Shown in pieces: positions 34,544 through 41,996 of a stretch of 64,000 bases of DNA. The translations under genes and the position numbers were made by a program. Origin of the DNA: Bradyrhizobium frederickii (GTDB taxonomy: Bacteria; Pseudomonadota; Alphaproteobacteria; Rhizobiales; Xanthobacteraceae); the NCBI RefSeq assembly GCF_004570865.1, contig NZ_SPQS01000010.1:124001-188000 (forward strand), in the 5' to 3' direction. How positions within the stretch are numbered: the stretch's first letter is position 1; every line of letters starts with the position of its first letter. A model generated the notes under the pieces. The model had not been told where the DNA came from. It was given only the letters and a program-made list of their open reading frames with translations, and did not search any database.

Positions 34544-35800
34544 CTACCCGACAGGAGCCGACACTATCCGCCGCAGGGTGACAGACTTCGGTCGCCTGAC
34601 CACGGCCACATGATCCGCCCATCGCTGCAACGCGTCGCGCATCTCGGTAGAATATTTCGCGAGGTTGTAGACGCCGGCCACACCGGATTTGTGGCCGCTT
34701 ACGTGGTTCAAGATTGCTTCCACGATATGGGGCAGCACGCCCAGCCGATCGGCCATCGCAGTGGCGGCCGATCTGCGGAGGTCGTGCAGCCGCCAACCGG
34801 GCAGGGGCTTTGCGTCCGAGCCGGCTTCCTTTCGTGCCGCCAGAATGCGAGCATCTAGCGCGGCCTTTGATTTCGACCAACCGGAGAAGCCGCGCGGCTG
34901 ATCGCCCTCACGGCGCGGGCCATCGCCAAAGACGTGATTGCGATCGTTGCGCCGGGCCGGTAGCAGGGCCAGGGCGGTGGGGACGAGGGGCAGCACGTGC
35001 TCCCGGTGGTTCTTTGTGCGGTTGCCGGGGAGGGTCCACGTTCCGCCCACGGTGTCTAGCTCGGGCCACCGCATCCCGCCGATTTCATCCCGACGCTGGG
35101 CGGTCAAGATCAGAAGCCGCACAATCCGCCCATAGTCGTCATCGCCACACGCGCGCCAAATCTCGGCTAGCTCAGCATCGGTCAACACGCGGTCCCGCGA
35201 CTTCGGCTGTGCCGGGCGGTTGCTGCCGAGTACGGGGTTAGCCGCGATCTCATATCCCTCCGCGATCGCCCAGTTGAACAAAGTGCAGAGCGCTGCGCGG
35301 GCTCTTGTAGCGCTCACGTCCCCATGTGCTTCGGCAATCTTGGCGACCCGGGCCGTGACTTGGCGGCGGGTTATCGCGAACACCGAAACGGAGTGAAGGG
35401 GCTTCCACACCTTTGTGAGATAGCGCTTGATCTCGGAATGGGTGGCGGGGCGCTGCTTCGGCTTCACCGCCTTTAAGTAGTCGACCGTGATCTTGCCGAG
35501 GGTGTCAGCGGCTTCAAGTCGGGCTTGGGCCTTGGCTTCGGCCGGGTCCTTTCCGCCAGCCACTTGACCCAGCAACTTCTTAGCCTCGCGGCGCGCCTGC
35601 TCAGGCGTTAGCCGTCCGTGCTTATCAATGGTGAGGAAACGCTGCCGGCCGTGGACCCGGTACTTGATGACATAGGCCACCTTGTCGCGCTGGCGGCGTG
35701 CTCCGAAGCCGGGCACCGCCTCATTGTGCCCGCCGTCCCAAAGGGTGTTGCCCGGGGCAAGTGCTTTCACAGCGCTGATGGTGATGGTGCCTACAGACAT
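34544..35800 (-). CDS. int: Tyrosine integrase, P4/phage type
   Basis: A 418-residue site-specific recombinase with an N-terminal arm-binding region (TLWDGGHNEAVPGFGARR then YRVHGRQRFLTIDKHGRLTPEQARREAKKLLG in pieces), a core-binding domain and the catalytic domain with Arg in TAQRRDEIGGMRW, HxxR in LHDLRRSAAT, His in NHVSGHK and the nucleophilic Tyr in VYNLAKYSTEMR. It is expressed leftward and its start is 170 bases from the right attachment repeat, the usual place for an integrase that uses the tRNA 3' end. The tRNA-His 3' half is its target. Confidence 0.95.
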   Translation of the reverse strand: MSVGTITISAVKALAPGNTLWDGGHNEAVPGFGARRQRDKVAYVIKYRVHGRQRFLTIDKHGRLTPEQARREAKKLLGQVAGGKDPAEAKAQARLEAADTLGKITVDYLKAVKPKQRPATHSEIKRYLTKVWKPLHSVSVFAITRRQVTARVAKIAEAHGDVSATRARAALCTLFNWAIAEGYEIAANPVLGSNRPAQPKSRDRVLTDAELAEIWRACGDDDYGRIVRLLILTAQRRDEIGGMRWPELDTVGGTWTLPGNRTKNHREHVLPLVPTALALLPARRNDRNHVFGDGPRREGDQPRGFSGWSKSKAALDARILAARKEAGSDAKPLPGWRLHDLRRSAATAMADRLGVLPHIVEAILNHVSGHKSGVAGVYNLAKYSTEMRDALQRWADHVAVVRRPKSVTLRRIVSAPVG

Positions 35801-35823
35801 GTTGGTGGCGCTCCCGGTTGCTT

Positions 35824-35858
35824 GGTAGCTAGGACTAGCTACCGTATAGCTACCACGG
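35824..35858. promoter_or_regulatory. Candidate integrase arm-type sites, right end
   Basis: GGTAGCTA at 35824-35831 (inverted), TAGCTACC at 35836-35843 and TAGCTACCACGG at 35847-35858. The last 12-mer is repeated at the left end (19986). The set lies between the integrase start and the right repeat. Confidence 0.45.
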
Positions 35859-35969
35859 TATCACGAATTACCGAAAAGAGCAGCGTAGTCATGGCGGGGT
35901 AGGTAATTGAAGTTCTTTCGGAATTAGTAGTTCTGCGAAGCCCGGCGCAATCATGGCGACCGTTCGGCT

Positions 35970-36019
35970 CTGTCTGTGGAACAGGAGGTCGGTGGTTCGA
36001 GCCCACCCAACTGTACCAA
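35970..36019. repeat. Right attachment repeat (attR), partial tRNA-His copy
   Basis: Fifty bases identical to 19879-19928. Upstream of 35970 the sequence no longer matches the tRNA, so this is a 3' half only and not a second tRNA gene. Confidence 0.92.
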
Positions 36020-36221
36020 CGTCCCATTGGTGAGCGGCAGCAGGGACCATCGCCGCCAACATTCCGATCTTTTCGTCATCAGTTTTCAAAGCGGATGACC
36101 CCTGGGGCAGGAGCGCTTAAATCCCTCGGAAATCTCACTTGAAGGCACCGGCCCATATGCTTAAATGTCAGTTGGCCGAATTTGTCAGGCATTTGGCACA
36201 GAGCCATTTGAGCGGGCGCCG

Positions 36222-36938
36222 ATGGGAAAGAATGAGCGTACCGGCAAAGGCGTTGGTTCAATCGTTTCGCGAGGACCTCGTGCCCCCGGCTCGTCAACAG
36301 ATAAGCAAATTAAGTCGATTGCGGCGTCAGCCCTGACGCAGCGACCTGGCCGCACGTCGTCGTCAAGGCCTGCGCACAAATCCCCTCCCGGCAAGCGCCG
36401 GCCGGCAGAGCCTGCACACCTGTCCGCCGCCGAGCCGGAGCAGACCTATCAAGCGCAGCCGGGCGCCACCGTCGTGCGTGGGCATTTCGATGCGGTGACC
36501 GGCCTCTCGACCGTCACCGATGCGCCTTCGCTCCGGTTTGGCGGGCGTACGGACGAAACGGGGCCCTCGGCCGAGCTGTTCAATGTCGTCATCGACGCCA
36601 ACCATCTGTTTCGCATCGAGCCCGCCGCGCTGAAGCGTCTCGCCAACTACAGCGACGACGAAATTTTCGCGCTTGTCGTGCCGAAGCGGACGCTCGCGCG
36701 GCGACTGTCGGATGGCGAGCCACTGACGGTCGAGGAGACCGACAAGGCGGTGCGGTTGGCGAGGGTCGATCGTCTCGCCGCCAACGTGTTCGGCGAGCCC
36801 CAGAAGGCACACCGCTGGCTGCGCAAGCCCAAGAAAGCGCTTCGCGGGGAGACGCCGCTTGCTTACCTCGCGACGGAGGCAGGCGCACGTGTCGTCGAGG
36901 AGATGTTGCAACGGATCGATCACGGCATCCTCAGTTGA
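36222..36938 (+). CDS. Xre/MbcA/ParS-type antitoxin of a RES toxin pair
   Basis: A 238-residue protein. The first 100 residues are low-complexity, Arg/Pro/Ser-rich. The C-terminal part contains LARRLSDGEPLTVEETDKAVRLARVDRLAANVFGEPQKAHRWLRKPKKALRGETPLAYLATEAGARVVEEML in pieces: this is the MbcA/ParS toxin-binding domain (DUF2384) with the usual FGEPQKAHRWLR and PLAYLATEAGARVVEEML signatures. It would neutralise the RES toxin encoded nine bases downstream and repress the operon. The N-terminus is uncertain: ATG 36222 or ATG 36165. Confidence 0.85.
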   Translation: MGKNERTGKGVGSIVSRGPRAPGSSTDKQIKSIAASALTQRPGRTSSSRPAHKSPPGKRRPAEPAHLSAAEPEQTYQAQPGATVVRGHFDAVTGLSTVTDAPSLRFGGRTDETGPSAELFNVVIDANHLFRIEPAALKRLANYSDDEIFALVVPKRTLARRLSDGEPLTVEETDKAVRLARVDRLAANVFGEPQKAHRWLRKPKKALRGETPLAYLATEAGARVVEEMLQRIDHGILS

Positions 36939-36947
36939 GGATCTGGT

Positions 36948-37421
36948 GTGAGGATCTGGCGGATCTCCAATTTCGACGATCTATCGGGCATCGGCGGTTT
37001 GAAGGCCGACGGACGCTGGCATGATCGCGGCCGACATGTGGTCTACGCCGCGGATCATCCGGCTGCGGCGCTGCTCGAAGTGATGGTGCATCTGGAAATC
37101 GATTTCGAGGATTTGCCGACGAGCTACCAACTGCTTGGCATCGACGTGCCAGATGACCTTGCTGTCGAAACGGTAAGCCTGGTCGACATCGAGAAGATTT
37201 CACAGGATTGGGCCGATGATCCCAGGATGACACGTGGTATGTTGCGGCCCTGGTTTGACGAGGCGCGCAGCGCGGTGGTGTCGGTGCCATCGGTCATTGT
37301 GCCGTTCGCGCAAAATTATCTCATCAATCCCAGACACAAGGACGCAGCGCACATCCGCATCGCACATGTCGGGCGCTATCCCCACGACCTGCGGCTGTTC
37401 GGACAAAGGACGGGTGTCTAA
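36948..37421 (+). CDS. RES-domain toxin
   Basis: A 157-residue RES family toxin (start GTG). The N-terminus RIWRISNF is followed by LKADGRWHDRGRHVVYAADHPAAALLEVMVHLE (in pieces), with Arg, Tyr and Glu in the positions of the NAD-binding site of RES toxins such as MbcT and the ParT-type enzymes, which deplete NAD or modify a metabolic enzyme. The overall order (antitoxin then toxin, 9 bases apart) is the standard one. It is chromosomal, just outside the right end of the tRNA-His element. Confidence 0.88.
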   Translation: MRIWRISNFDDLSGIGGLKADGRWHDRGRHVVYAADHPAAALLEVMVHLEIDFEDLPTSYQLLGIDVPDDLAVETVSLVDIEKISQDWADDPRMTRGMLRPWFDEARSAVVSVPSVIVPFAQNYLINPRHKDAAHIRIAHVGRYPHDLRLFGQRTGV

Positions 37422-37483
37422 GTGTATCTGGCCGTAGCATCTGATAACATGCCAGATAAGGGAAATGCCCCCGGTGTCCGTCC

Positions 37484-37932
37484 ATGATCGAAGTCATTGT
37501 CCGCTCCGCGGCGGAACGCGATCTGCCTGAGGTGTTGAACCTTTACCGGTATCTTCACCCGCACGATCCTCCGCTGGAGACCGCTACTGCCGAGCGCGTC
37601 TGGACGACGCTGCTGTCCTCCAACTTCATGACTGTGATCGTGGCGCAGGCAGCCGAAGCGCTTGTAGCTTCGTGTACGCTCGCGATCGTACCCAATCTGT
37701 CTCGCGGGCGCGGTCATACGGGGTGATTGAGAATGTCGTCACCCATGCCGATTACCGCAGGCTCGGCCTCGGCCGACGGGTTCTCGCGCACGCGCTCGAT
37801 CTTGCCTGGCAAGTGGACTGCTACAAGGTTCTGCTAGCGACAGGTTCGAAACGGGAGACGACGCTGCGCTTCTATGAGAAGGCGGGCTTTCTTCGTGGCG
37901 GCAAGACGTATTTCGAAGTGCGCCGTCCTTAG
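37484..37932 (+). pseudogene. GNAT-family acetyltransferase, disrupted by a one-base frameshift
   Basis: The first part, MIEVIVRSAAERDLPEVLNLYRYLHP to LAIVPNLSRG, is in one frame up to about 37706, and the remainder YGVIENVVTHADYRRLGLGRRVLAHAL to GGKTYFEVRRP is in another. Adding one G in the run CGCGGGCGCGG near 37700-37712 joins them into a complete 149-residue GNAT protein with the acetyl-CoA loop RRLGLGRR. The break may be a real pseudogene or a sequencing error. Confidence 0.8.
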
Positions 37933-37992
37933 TCAGGTTGGGCTTCTCGCCGCCTCAAGCGGGAGGTCGTCCAGCCCCCTCTTATCACCCGT

Positions 37993-38421
37993 CAGGCAAT
38001 CATTGCCTTAATCTGCGCCGTGTCCGCCAGCAAAGGCAAAATCATCGGGATCATAGTGGCAGGTGCTCACCCCGCCACCACCCACACCACCCACCGGCAA
38101 CGTCACCGCCGCCAGCAGCGTGCCCAGCGCCACCGCGCCCGACACCGGGTTCACCAGCCGCTGATACTGCACCGCGAAGATGTAGGCATTGGCGCCGGTC
38201 GGCATCGCCGCGAACAGCACGACGACGCCGGCGGCCAGCGGCGGCAGGTCGAGCAGCTTTGCCAGCACGAACGCCGCCGCCGGCATCACCGCAAGCTTGA
38301 GCGCGCACATCACCAGGATGCTCAGCTTCTCGCCCCCACTTCGAAGTGGAACAGGTTGATGCCGAGCGCGATCAGCGCGGCTCGAAGCGGGGGGCCTATC
38401 CGCAACGCTGCTCAAAGCCAA
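37993..38421 (-). pseudogene. Relic of an AEC (auxin efflux carrier-type) transporter, C-terminal part
   Basis: On the minus strand about 110 residues remain, including KLAVMPAAAFVLAKLLDLPP, VVLFAAMPTGANAYIFAVQY and PVSGAVALGTLLAAVTLP. The PTGANAYIFAVQY and SGAVALGTLLA segments are characteristic of the last helices of AEC-type permeases. No start or N-terminal helices are present, and the reading frame runs out of the homology at both ends. A second, more decayed copy of the same segment lies at 39636-39900. Confidence 0.7.
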
Positions 38422-38436
38422 TTTTGTCCGCTGTCA

Positions 38437-38481
38437 CCGTGGCTCCTCGGTTCGCAATGCGCTATCGGTAGCGAGCCACGG
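38437..38481. promoter_or_regulatory. Inverted repeat upstream of tenA
   Basis: CCGTGGCTC (38437-38445) is exactly mirrored by GAGCCACGG (38473-38481), and an inner CGCTA/TAGCG hairpin with loop TCGG is between them. It may be an operator or an RNA hairpin in the tenA leader. There is no sign of a TPP riboswitch. Confidence 0.3.
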
Positions 38482-38515
38482 ACGTTCATGGACAAGCAAG
38501 CAGGCGAAAAACATC

Positions 38516-39190
38516 GTGAGTTTCTTCGAGCGTCTCAAGACAGAAGCATCCACTGAGTGGCGGGCATATACCGAGCATCCCTTCACGAACGGATTGGCAG
38601 ACGGCTCGCTCCCCGAAGCGGCGTTTCGTCACTACCTCGTTCAGGACTATTTGTTCCTCATCGAGTTTGCTCGCGCCTACGCGCTCGCGGTCTACAAGTC
38701 GCCCAGACTTACCGACATGCGTGAAGCAGCGGCCGGCCTTTCGGCCATCCTTGATGTCGAGATGAACCTGCATGTGAAGCTCTGTGCCGAATGGGGCCTA
38801 TCCCCGAGCGATCTTGAACAGGCCCCTCCGGCGGCCGAGATGCTGGCCTATACGCGCTACGTGTTAGATGCGGGAATGCGCGGCGATCTGCTGGCACTCA
38901 AGGTGGCGCTTGCGCCTTGCGTGATCGGGTACGCGGAGATCGCGACGCGGCTCGCCTCGCGTCCCGCTGCCGACGCGGCGAGCAACGCCTATCGCGTCTG
39001 GATCGCCGAGTACGCCGGCGTGCCGTACCAGGAGGTCGCTGCCAAGGCTCTAGCGCATATGGAGCAGCTCGCCGATCTCTACGCCACGCCGGCCCGCGAG
39101 GCCGAGCTGATTGCGATCTTCAAGGAAGCCACCCGCCTCGAGGCAGACTTCTGGGAGATGGCCTGGCGCACGGGCCAAGCTGTCGCATAG
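38516..39190 (+). CDS. tenA: Thiaminase II / aminopyrimidine aminohydrolase
   Basis: A 224-residue TenA family protein, which hydrolyses thiamin breakdown products (aminopyrimidines) for salvage into thiamin. The catalytic Cys is residue 135 in LAPCVIGYAEI and the catalytic Glu is near residue 214 in DFWEMAW. The N-terminus TEASTEWRAYTEHPF and QDYLFLIEFARAYALA are characteristic. The GTG at 38516 is the first start before the conserved N-terminus. It is flanked on both sides by relics of the AEC gene, so its insertion into, or duplication with, that locus is likely. No thi genes are next to it. Confidence 0.92.
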   Translation: MSFFERLKTEASTEWRAYTEHPFTNGLADGSLPEAAFRHYLVQDYLFLIEFARAYALAVYKSPRLTDMREAAAGLSAILDVEMNLHVKLCAEWGLSPSDLEQAPPAAEMLAYTRYVLDAGMRGDLLALKVALAPCVIGYAEIATRLASRPAADAASNAYRVWIAEYAGVPYQEVAAKALAHMEQLADLYATPAREAELIAIFKEATRLEADFWEMAWRTGQAVA

Positions 39191-39204
39191 CGGTGTCGGC
39201 AATC

Positions 39205-39255
39205 GTCAGGCGCCCCTACTTCCTCCCGCCACCATCCACACCACCACCGCAATAA
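39205..39255 (-). pseudogene. Short third relic similar to the AEC 3' end
   Basis: The stretch CTACTTCCTCCCGCCACC near 39215 resembles the start of the decayed AEC segments at 38065 and 39640 (CTACCTCCCGCCACCACCCA). It is about 40 bases long. It may be a duplicated fragment left by recombination. Confidence 0.35.
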
Positions 39256-39385
39256 GTCTCCATGCGCTCTCCTGAACGCTTATATCCAAGCCGCGCGAGC
39301 GAATTGTGGGCCTGCGTTCGACTGGACAAATTCGCCATTTGGAGTAGCCTTTTCAGATACAGCAACATGTTAGCGGAGGTTCTCC

Positions 39386-39556
39386 GTGGAACATCGCGGC
39401 GTAAGCTTCTCAATCGTTGAAATGAGCTACCCGGCTGGTTGGAAGTGGACTGTCGGAAAGGACCGAACAGTGTCGGTCGGTGTCTGTGCGACGAGGCTCG
39501 ACGCGATCCGCCAGGCTCAGACCTTCATCGACGCGATCATGGACTGGGCTGCCTAG
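39386..39556 (+). CDS. Small hypothetical protein, 56 residues
   Basis: Beginning at GTG 39386 with GCGGAGG five to nine bases upstream, the frame encodes VEHRGVSFSIVEMSYPAGW at its start, then a KWTVGKDRTVSVGVCATRLD segment and a terminal helix RQAQTFIDAIMDWAA. The beta-beta-alpha pattern with an amphipathic last helix and the good ribosome site support a real gene, although it is below the length of most listings. No family is recognised; it looks like small rhizobial proteins of unknown function. Confidence 0.6.
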   Translation: MEHRGVSFSIVEMSYPAGWKWTVGKDRTVSVGVCATRLDAIRQAQTFIDAIMDWAA

Positions 39557-39635
39557 GCTAAAGTCAAAATGCTCGCCTTCGATTGGTCATGCCGAGCACC
39601 GTAAACCCAGCAGCTGAGTTTCTGTCGGCGCGGCG

Positions 39636-39900
39636 CTACCTCCCGCCACCACCCACACACCACCACCGGCAACGTCGCCGCCGCCAGCAGCGTCCCCACT
39701 GCCACCGCGCCCGACACCGGGTTCATCAGCCCCTGATACTGGACCGCGAGGATGTCCGCGTTCGCTCGGTCGGCATCGCCGCGAACAGCACGATGACGCC
39801 GGCGGCAGACCGAGCAGCTTTGCCAGCACGCCGCCGCCGGCATCATGCCGGCCGCGATCAGCGCGACCACCGGCGCGACGATCAGCGATATGGCCATGCG
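39636..39900 (-). pseudogene. Second, more decayed AEC transporter relic
   Basis: Read on the minus strand, it repeats the VNPVSGAVALGTLLAA segment (here MNPVSGAVAVGTLLAAATLP) and the AKLLGLP and AAGMMPAAA parts of the relic at 37993-38421, with internal deletions that break the frame. DNA identity over about 180 bases is high. It ends just before the lyase gene. Confidence 0.6.
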
Positions 39901-39903
39901 CAG

Positions 39904-40827
39904 CTACGACCCCAGCTCGATGATCCGGCGCGCCATGCGCACATTGGCATAGTCGATCATCTTGCCGTCCAGCGTCACCGCACCCTGGCCTTGCGCCTCC
40001 GCCTGCTCCATGGCCTCGACGATCCGCCGCGCCTCTTCCAGCTCCTGCTCAGACGGCATGAACGCGCGCAGCGTCGGCTCGATCTGATCAGGATGGATGA
40101 CCTGCTTGCCGTCGAACCCCATCGCCGCGGCCTTCTGCGCGCTGCTTTCGGTCAGCCTCGCGTCGCGGAACGCGCCGCAGGGGCCGTCGATCGCGATCAG
40201 GCCGCGCGCGCGGGCGGCCACCAGCAGGCGCATCATGGGATAGGCGAACAGGTCGAGCGGGGCTGTGGCATAGCCGCTTTGCGCCGATCCGACATGGCGG
40301 TAGCCGTCCGGCGACACGCCGATGTCGGAGGAGCGGGCGCCGATCGAGGCGGCGAAATCGCCGACGCCGAGATGCAGCGCGGCGACGCTGTCGTGGCACG
40401 CGGCGAGCGCGTCGACATTGACGAGGCCGAGCGCGGTCTCGATCAGCAATTCCAGCGCGACCGGCGCGGCGCGCTCGCCGGCTCCGGCCCGCAGCTGATC
40501 GGCAATGGCGACGATGTCGCCGGCGCGCTCCGCCTTCGGCACGATCAAGGCATCCAGCCGCGGAAGCGCCGCCAGCGCGCGGATCTCTTCAGTGATGAAC
40601 GGGCTGTCGACCGCGTTGATCCGCACCGTGACGCGTTTGTTGCCCCAGTCGAGCGCGGCGAGGGCTTGCACGGCCTCGCCAAGGGCAAGGCTCTTCTCGG
40701 ACGGCGGCACCGCGTCCTCGAGATCCATGAACACCGCGTCCGCCATTGAGGCCGCCGCCTTGGCGACGAGACGGGTGCGATGCGCGGGAACGGCAAGGTA
40801 GGCCCGCGTGGGCCGCTGATGCGCCAT
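39904..40827 (-). CDS. HpcH/HpaI-type CoA-ester lyase (CitE-like)
   Basis: A 307-residue TIM-barrel lyase: SYLAVP-like start (TRAYLAVPAHRTRLV), FMDLEDAVPPSEK with the acidic metal site, VRINAVDSPF, IVPKAERAGD, LELLIETALGLVNVD with metal-binding Glu, and GVGDFAASIGA. Family members cleave citramalyl-, malyl- or citryl-CoA. The ATG at 40827 has AGGAG upstream. It begins two bases after the stop of the CoA-transferase gene on the same strand, so the two act together on a CoA thioester. The closest guess, from context, is a citramalyl-CoA type lyase. Confidence 0.85.
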   Translation of the reverse strand: MAHQRPTRAYLAVPAHRTRLVAKAAASMADAVFMDLEDAVPPSEKSLALGEAVQALAALDWGNKRVTVRINAVDSPFITEEIRALAALPRLDALIVPKAERAGDIVAIADQLRAGAGERAAPVALELLIETALGLVNVDALAACHDSVAALHLGVGDFAASIGARSSDIGVSPDGYRHVGSAQSGYATAPLDLFAYPMMRLLVAARARGLIAIDGPCGAFRDARLTESSAQKAAAMGFDGKQVIHPDQIEPTLRAFMPSEQELEEARRIVEAMEQAEAQGQGAVTLDGKMIDYANVRMARRIIELGS

Positions 40828-40829
40828 CG

Positions 40830-41996
40830 TCACGGCTCCTTCCCCAGGCCAAGTTCGCCGAGGATGGCCTCGTTGTGCTGCCCCACATCCGGCACCGGAT
40901 CCATCCGCGGCTTCATTCCGGGAATGGTCAGCGCGGGCAGGAAGCTCATCACCGGGCCGCACGGTGACCCCACGCTATGCACCCGCGAGCGCGCATGCAG
41001 CTGCTCATGCGCCAGGAACGCCTCGACCGAGTTCAGGTGCGCGTTGGCGACCCCGGCCTCGTCCAGCAGCCGCAGCGCCTCCTCGCCGGTCATGGAAGCA
41101 AATCGTTGCTCGATATGCGCCTGCAGATCGTCGCGGTTCTGCATCCGCAGCGGATTGGTGCGGAAGCGCAGGTCGTCGGCGAAGCCGGCGTCGCCGAGCA
41201 CGATCCAGCACAGCGAGCGCCATTCCCGGTCGTTCTGGATGCCGAAGAAGATGGTGCTGCCGTCGCCGACCCGGAACGGGCCGTAAGGTGCGATCGTGGC
41301 GTGCTTCGCGCCGGTGCGCGGCAGCGGCCGGCCCGTGCTGTGCGTGTAGAAGGCGGGATAGCTCATCCAGTCGGTGATGGAATCGAACAGCGAGGCCTGG
41401 AACGCGGTGCCCTTGCCGGTCCGCTCGCGGCGGTACAGTGCCATCAAGACGCCGCTCAGGATATACATGCCGGTGGCGATGTCGACCACGGACAGCCCGA
41501 CCTTGGCCGGCTCCGCCTCGGTGCCGTTGATGGCGAGCACGCCGGCCTCGCACTGGACCAGCAGGTCATAGGCTTTCTTGTCGCTGTAGGGGCCGCCGCT
41601 GCCATAGCCCGAGACGTCGCAGGCGATGATGCGCGGATACCTTTGGAGGAGCGATGCGGCATCGAGGCCGAGTCGCTCCGCCGCGCCCGGCGCGAGGTTC
41701 TGGATGAACACGTCGGCCTGCGGCAGCAGGGCGTCGAGCACCTTGCGGCCTTCAGGGCTCTTGATGTCGATGGCAAGGCTTTCCTTGGAGCGGTTGGTCC
41801 AGACGAACTGGCTCGACATGCCGTTCATCACGTTGTCGTAGTCCCGGCAGAAATCGCCGGTGCCCGGCCGCTCGATCTTGATCACCCGCGCGCCCCAATC
41901 CGCCAGGTGCCGGCTCGCCAGCGGCGCCGCGATCGCCTGCTCGAGCGAGACCACTTTGACGCCCGACAGCGGCAGCTCCGCCTCATTCCCCTCCAT
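40830..41996 (-). CDS. Class III CoA-transferase (CaiB/BaiF family)
   Basis: A 388-residue family III CoA-transferase: LPLSGVKVVSLEQAIAAPLASRHLADWGARVIKIERPGTGDFCRDYD (in pieces) at the N-terminus, WTNRSKESLAIDIKSPEGRKVLDALL, VSGYGSGGPYSDKKAYDLLVQCEAG with the catalytic Asp, and YGPFRVGDG. Such enzymes move CoA between carboxylic acids such as formate/oxalate, carnitine, or methylsuccinate/itaconate. The start at 41996 has GAGGAGGAAG upstream. With the lyase gene it forms a two-gene operon. Confidence 0.88.
   Translation of the reverse strand: MEGNEAELPLSGVKVVSLEQAIAAPLASRHLADWGARVIKIERPGTGDFCRDYDNVMNGMSSQFVWTNRSKESLAIDIKSPEGRKVLDALLPQADVFIQNLAPGAAERLGLDAASLLQRYPRIIACDVSGYGSGGPYSDKKAYDLLVQCEAGVLAINGTEAEPAKVGLSVVDIATGMYILSGVLMALYRRERTGKGTAFQASLFDSITDWMSYPAFYTHSTGRPLPRTGAKHATIAPYGPFRVGDGSTIFFGIQNDREWRSLCWIVLGDAGFADDLRFRTNPLRMQNRDDLQAHIEQRFASMTGEEALRLLDEAGVANAHLNSVEAFLAHEQLHARSRVHSVGSPCGPVMSFLPALTIPGMKPRMDPVPDVGQHNEAILGELGLGKEP

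Larger units (their letters stand above)
19879..36019. mobile_element. 16.1-kb integrated element (phage-satellite-like island) in tRNA-His
   Basis: The element is bounded by a perfect 50-base direct repeat of the tRNA-His 3' half (19879-19928 and 35970-36019). It encodes a tyrosine integrase at the right end next to the partial tRNA copy, an AlpA-like DNA-binding protein, a run of small overlapping genes, a P4-type primase-helicase and a symmetric repeat array. No capsid, terminase or tail genes are recognised, so it resembles a P4- or PICI-like satellite or a mobilisable island rather than a full prophage. The left part carries defence-like cargo. Its genes use more A/T than the flanking core genes. 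Confidence 0.88.
35801..36221. other. Right end of the element and adjoining gene-free DNA
   Basis: The 170 bases between the integrase and the right repeat hold the TAGCTACC-type sites at 35824 (inverted), 35836 and 35847 and the likely integrase promoter. The 200 bases after the repeat are chromosomal and contain no supported gene. Confidence 0.6.

Noticed and set aside
35889..36089. Second tRNA-His at the right end of the element
   Set aside because: Only the 3' 49 bases match; the 5' acceptor and D arm are absent, so it is an attachment copy.
38430..38515. TPP riboswitch upstream of tenA
   Set aside because: The conserved CUGAGA and related THI-box segments are absent; only an inverted repeat is present.
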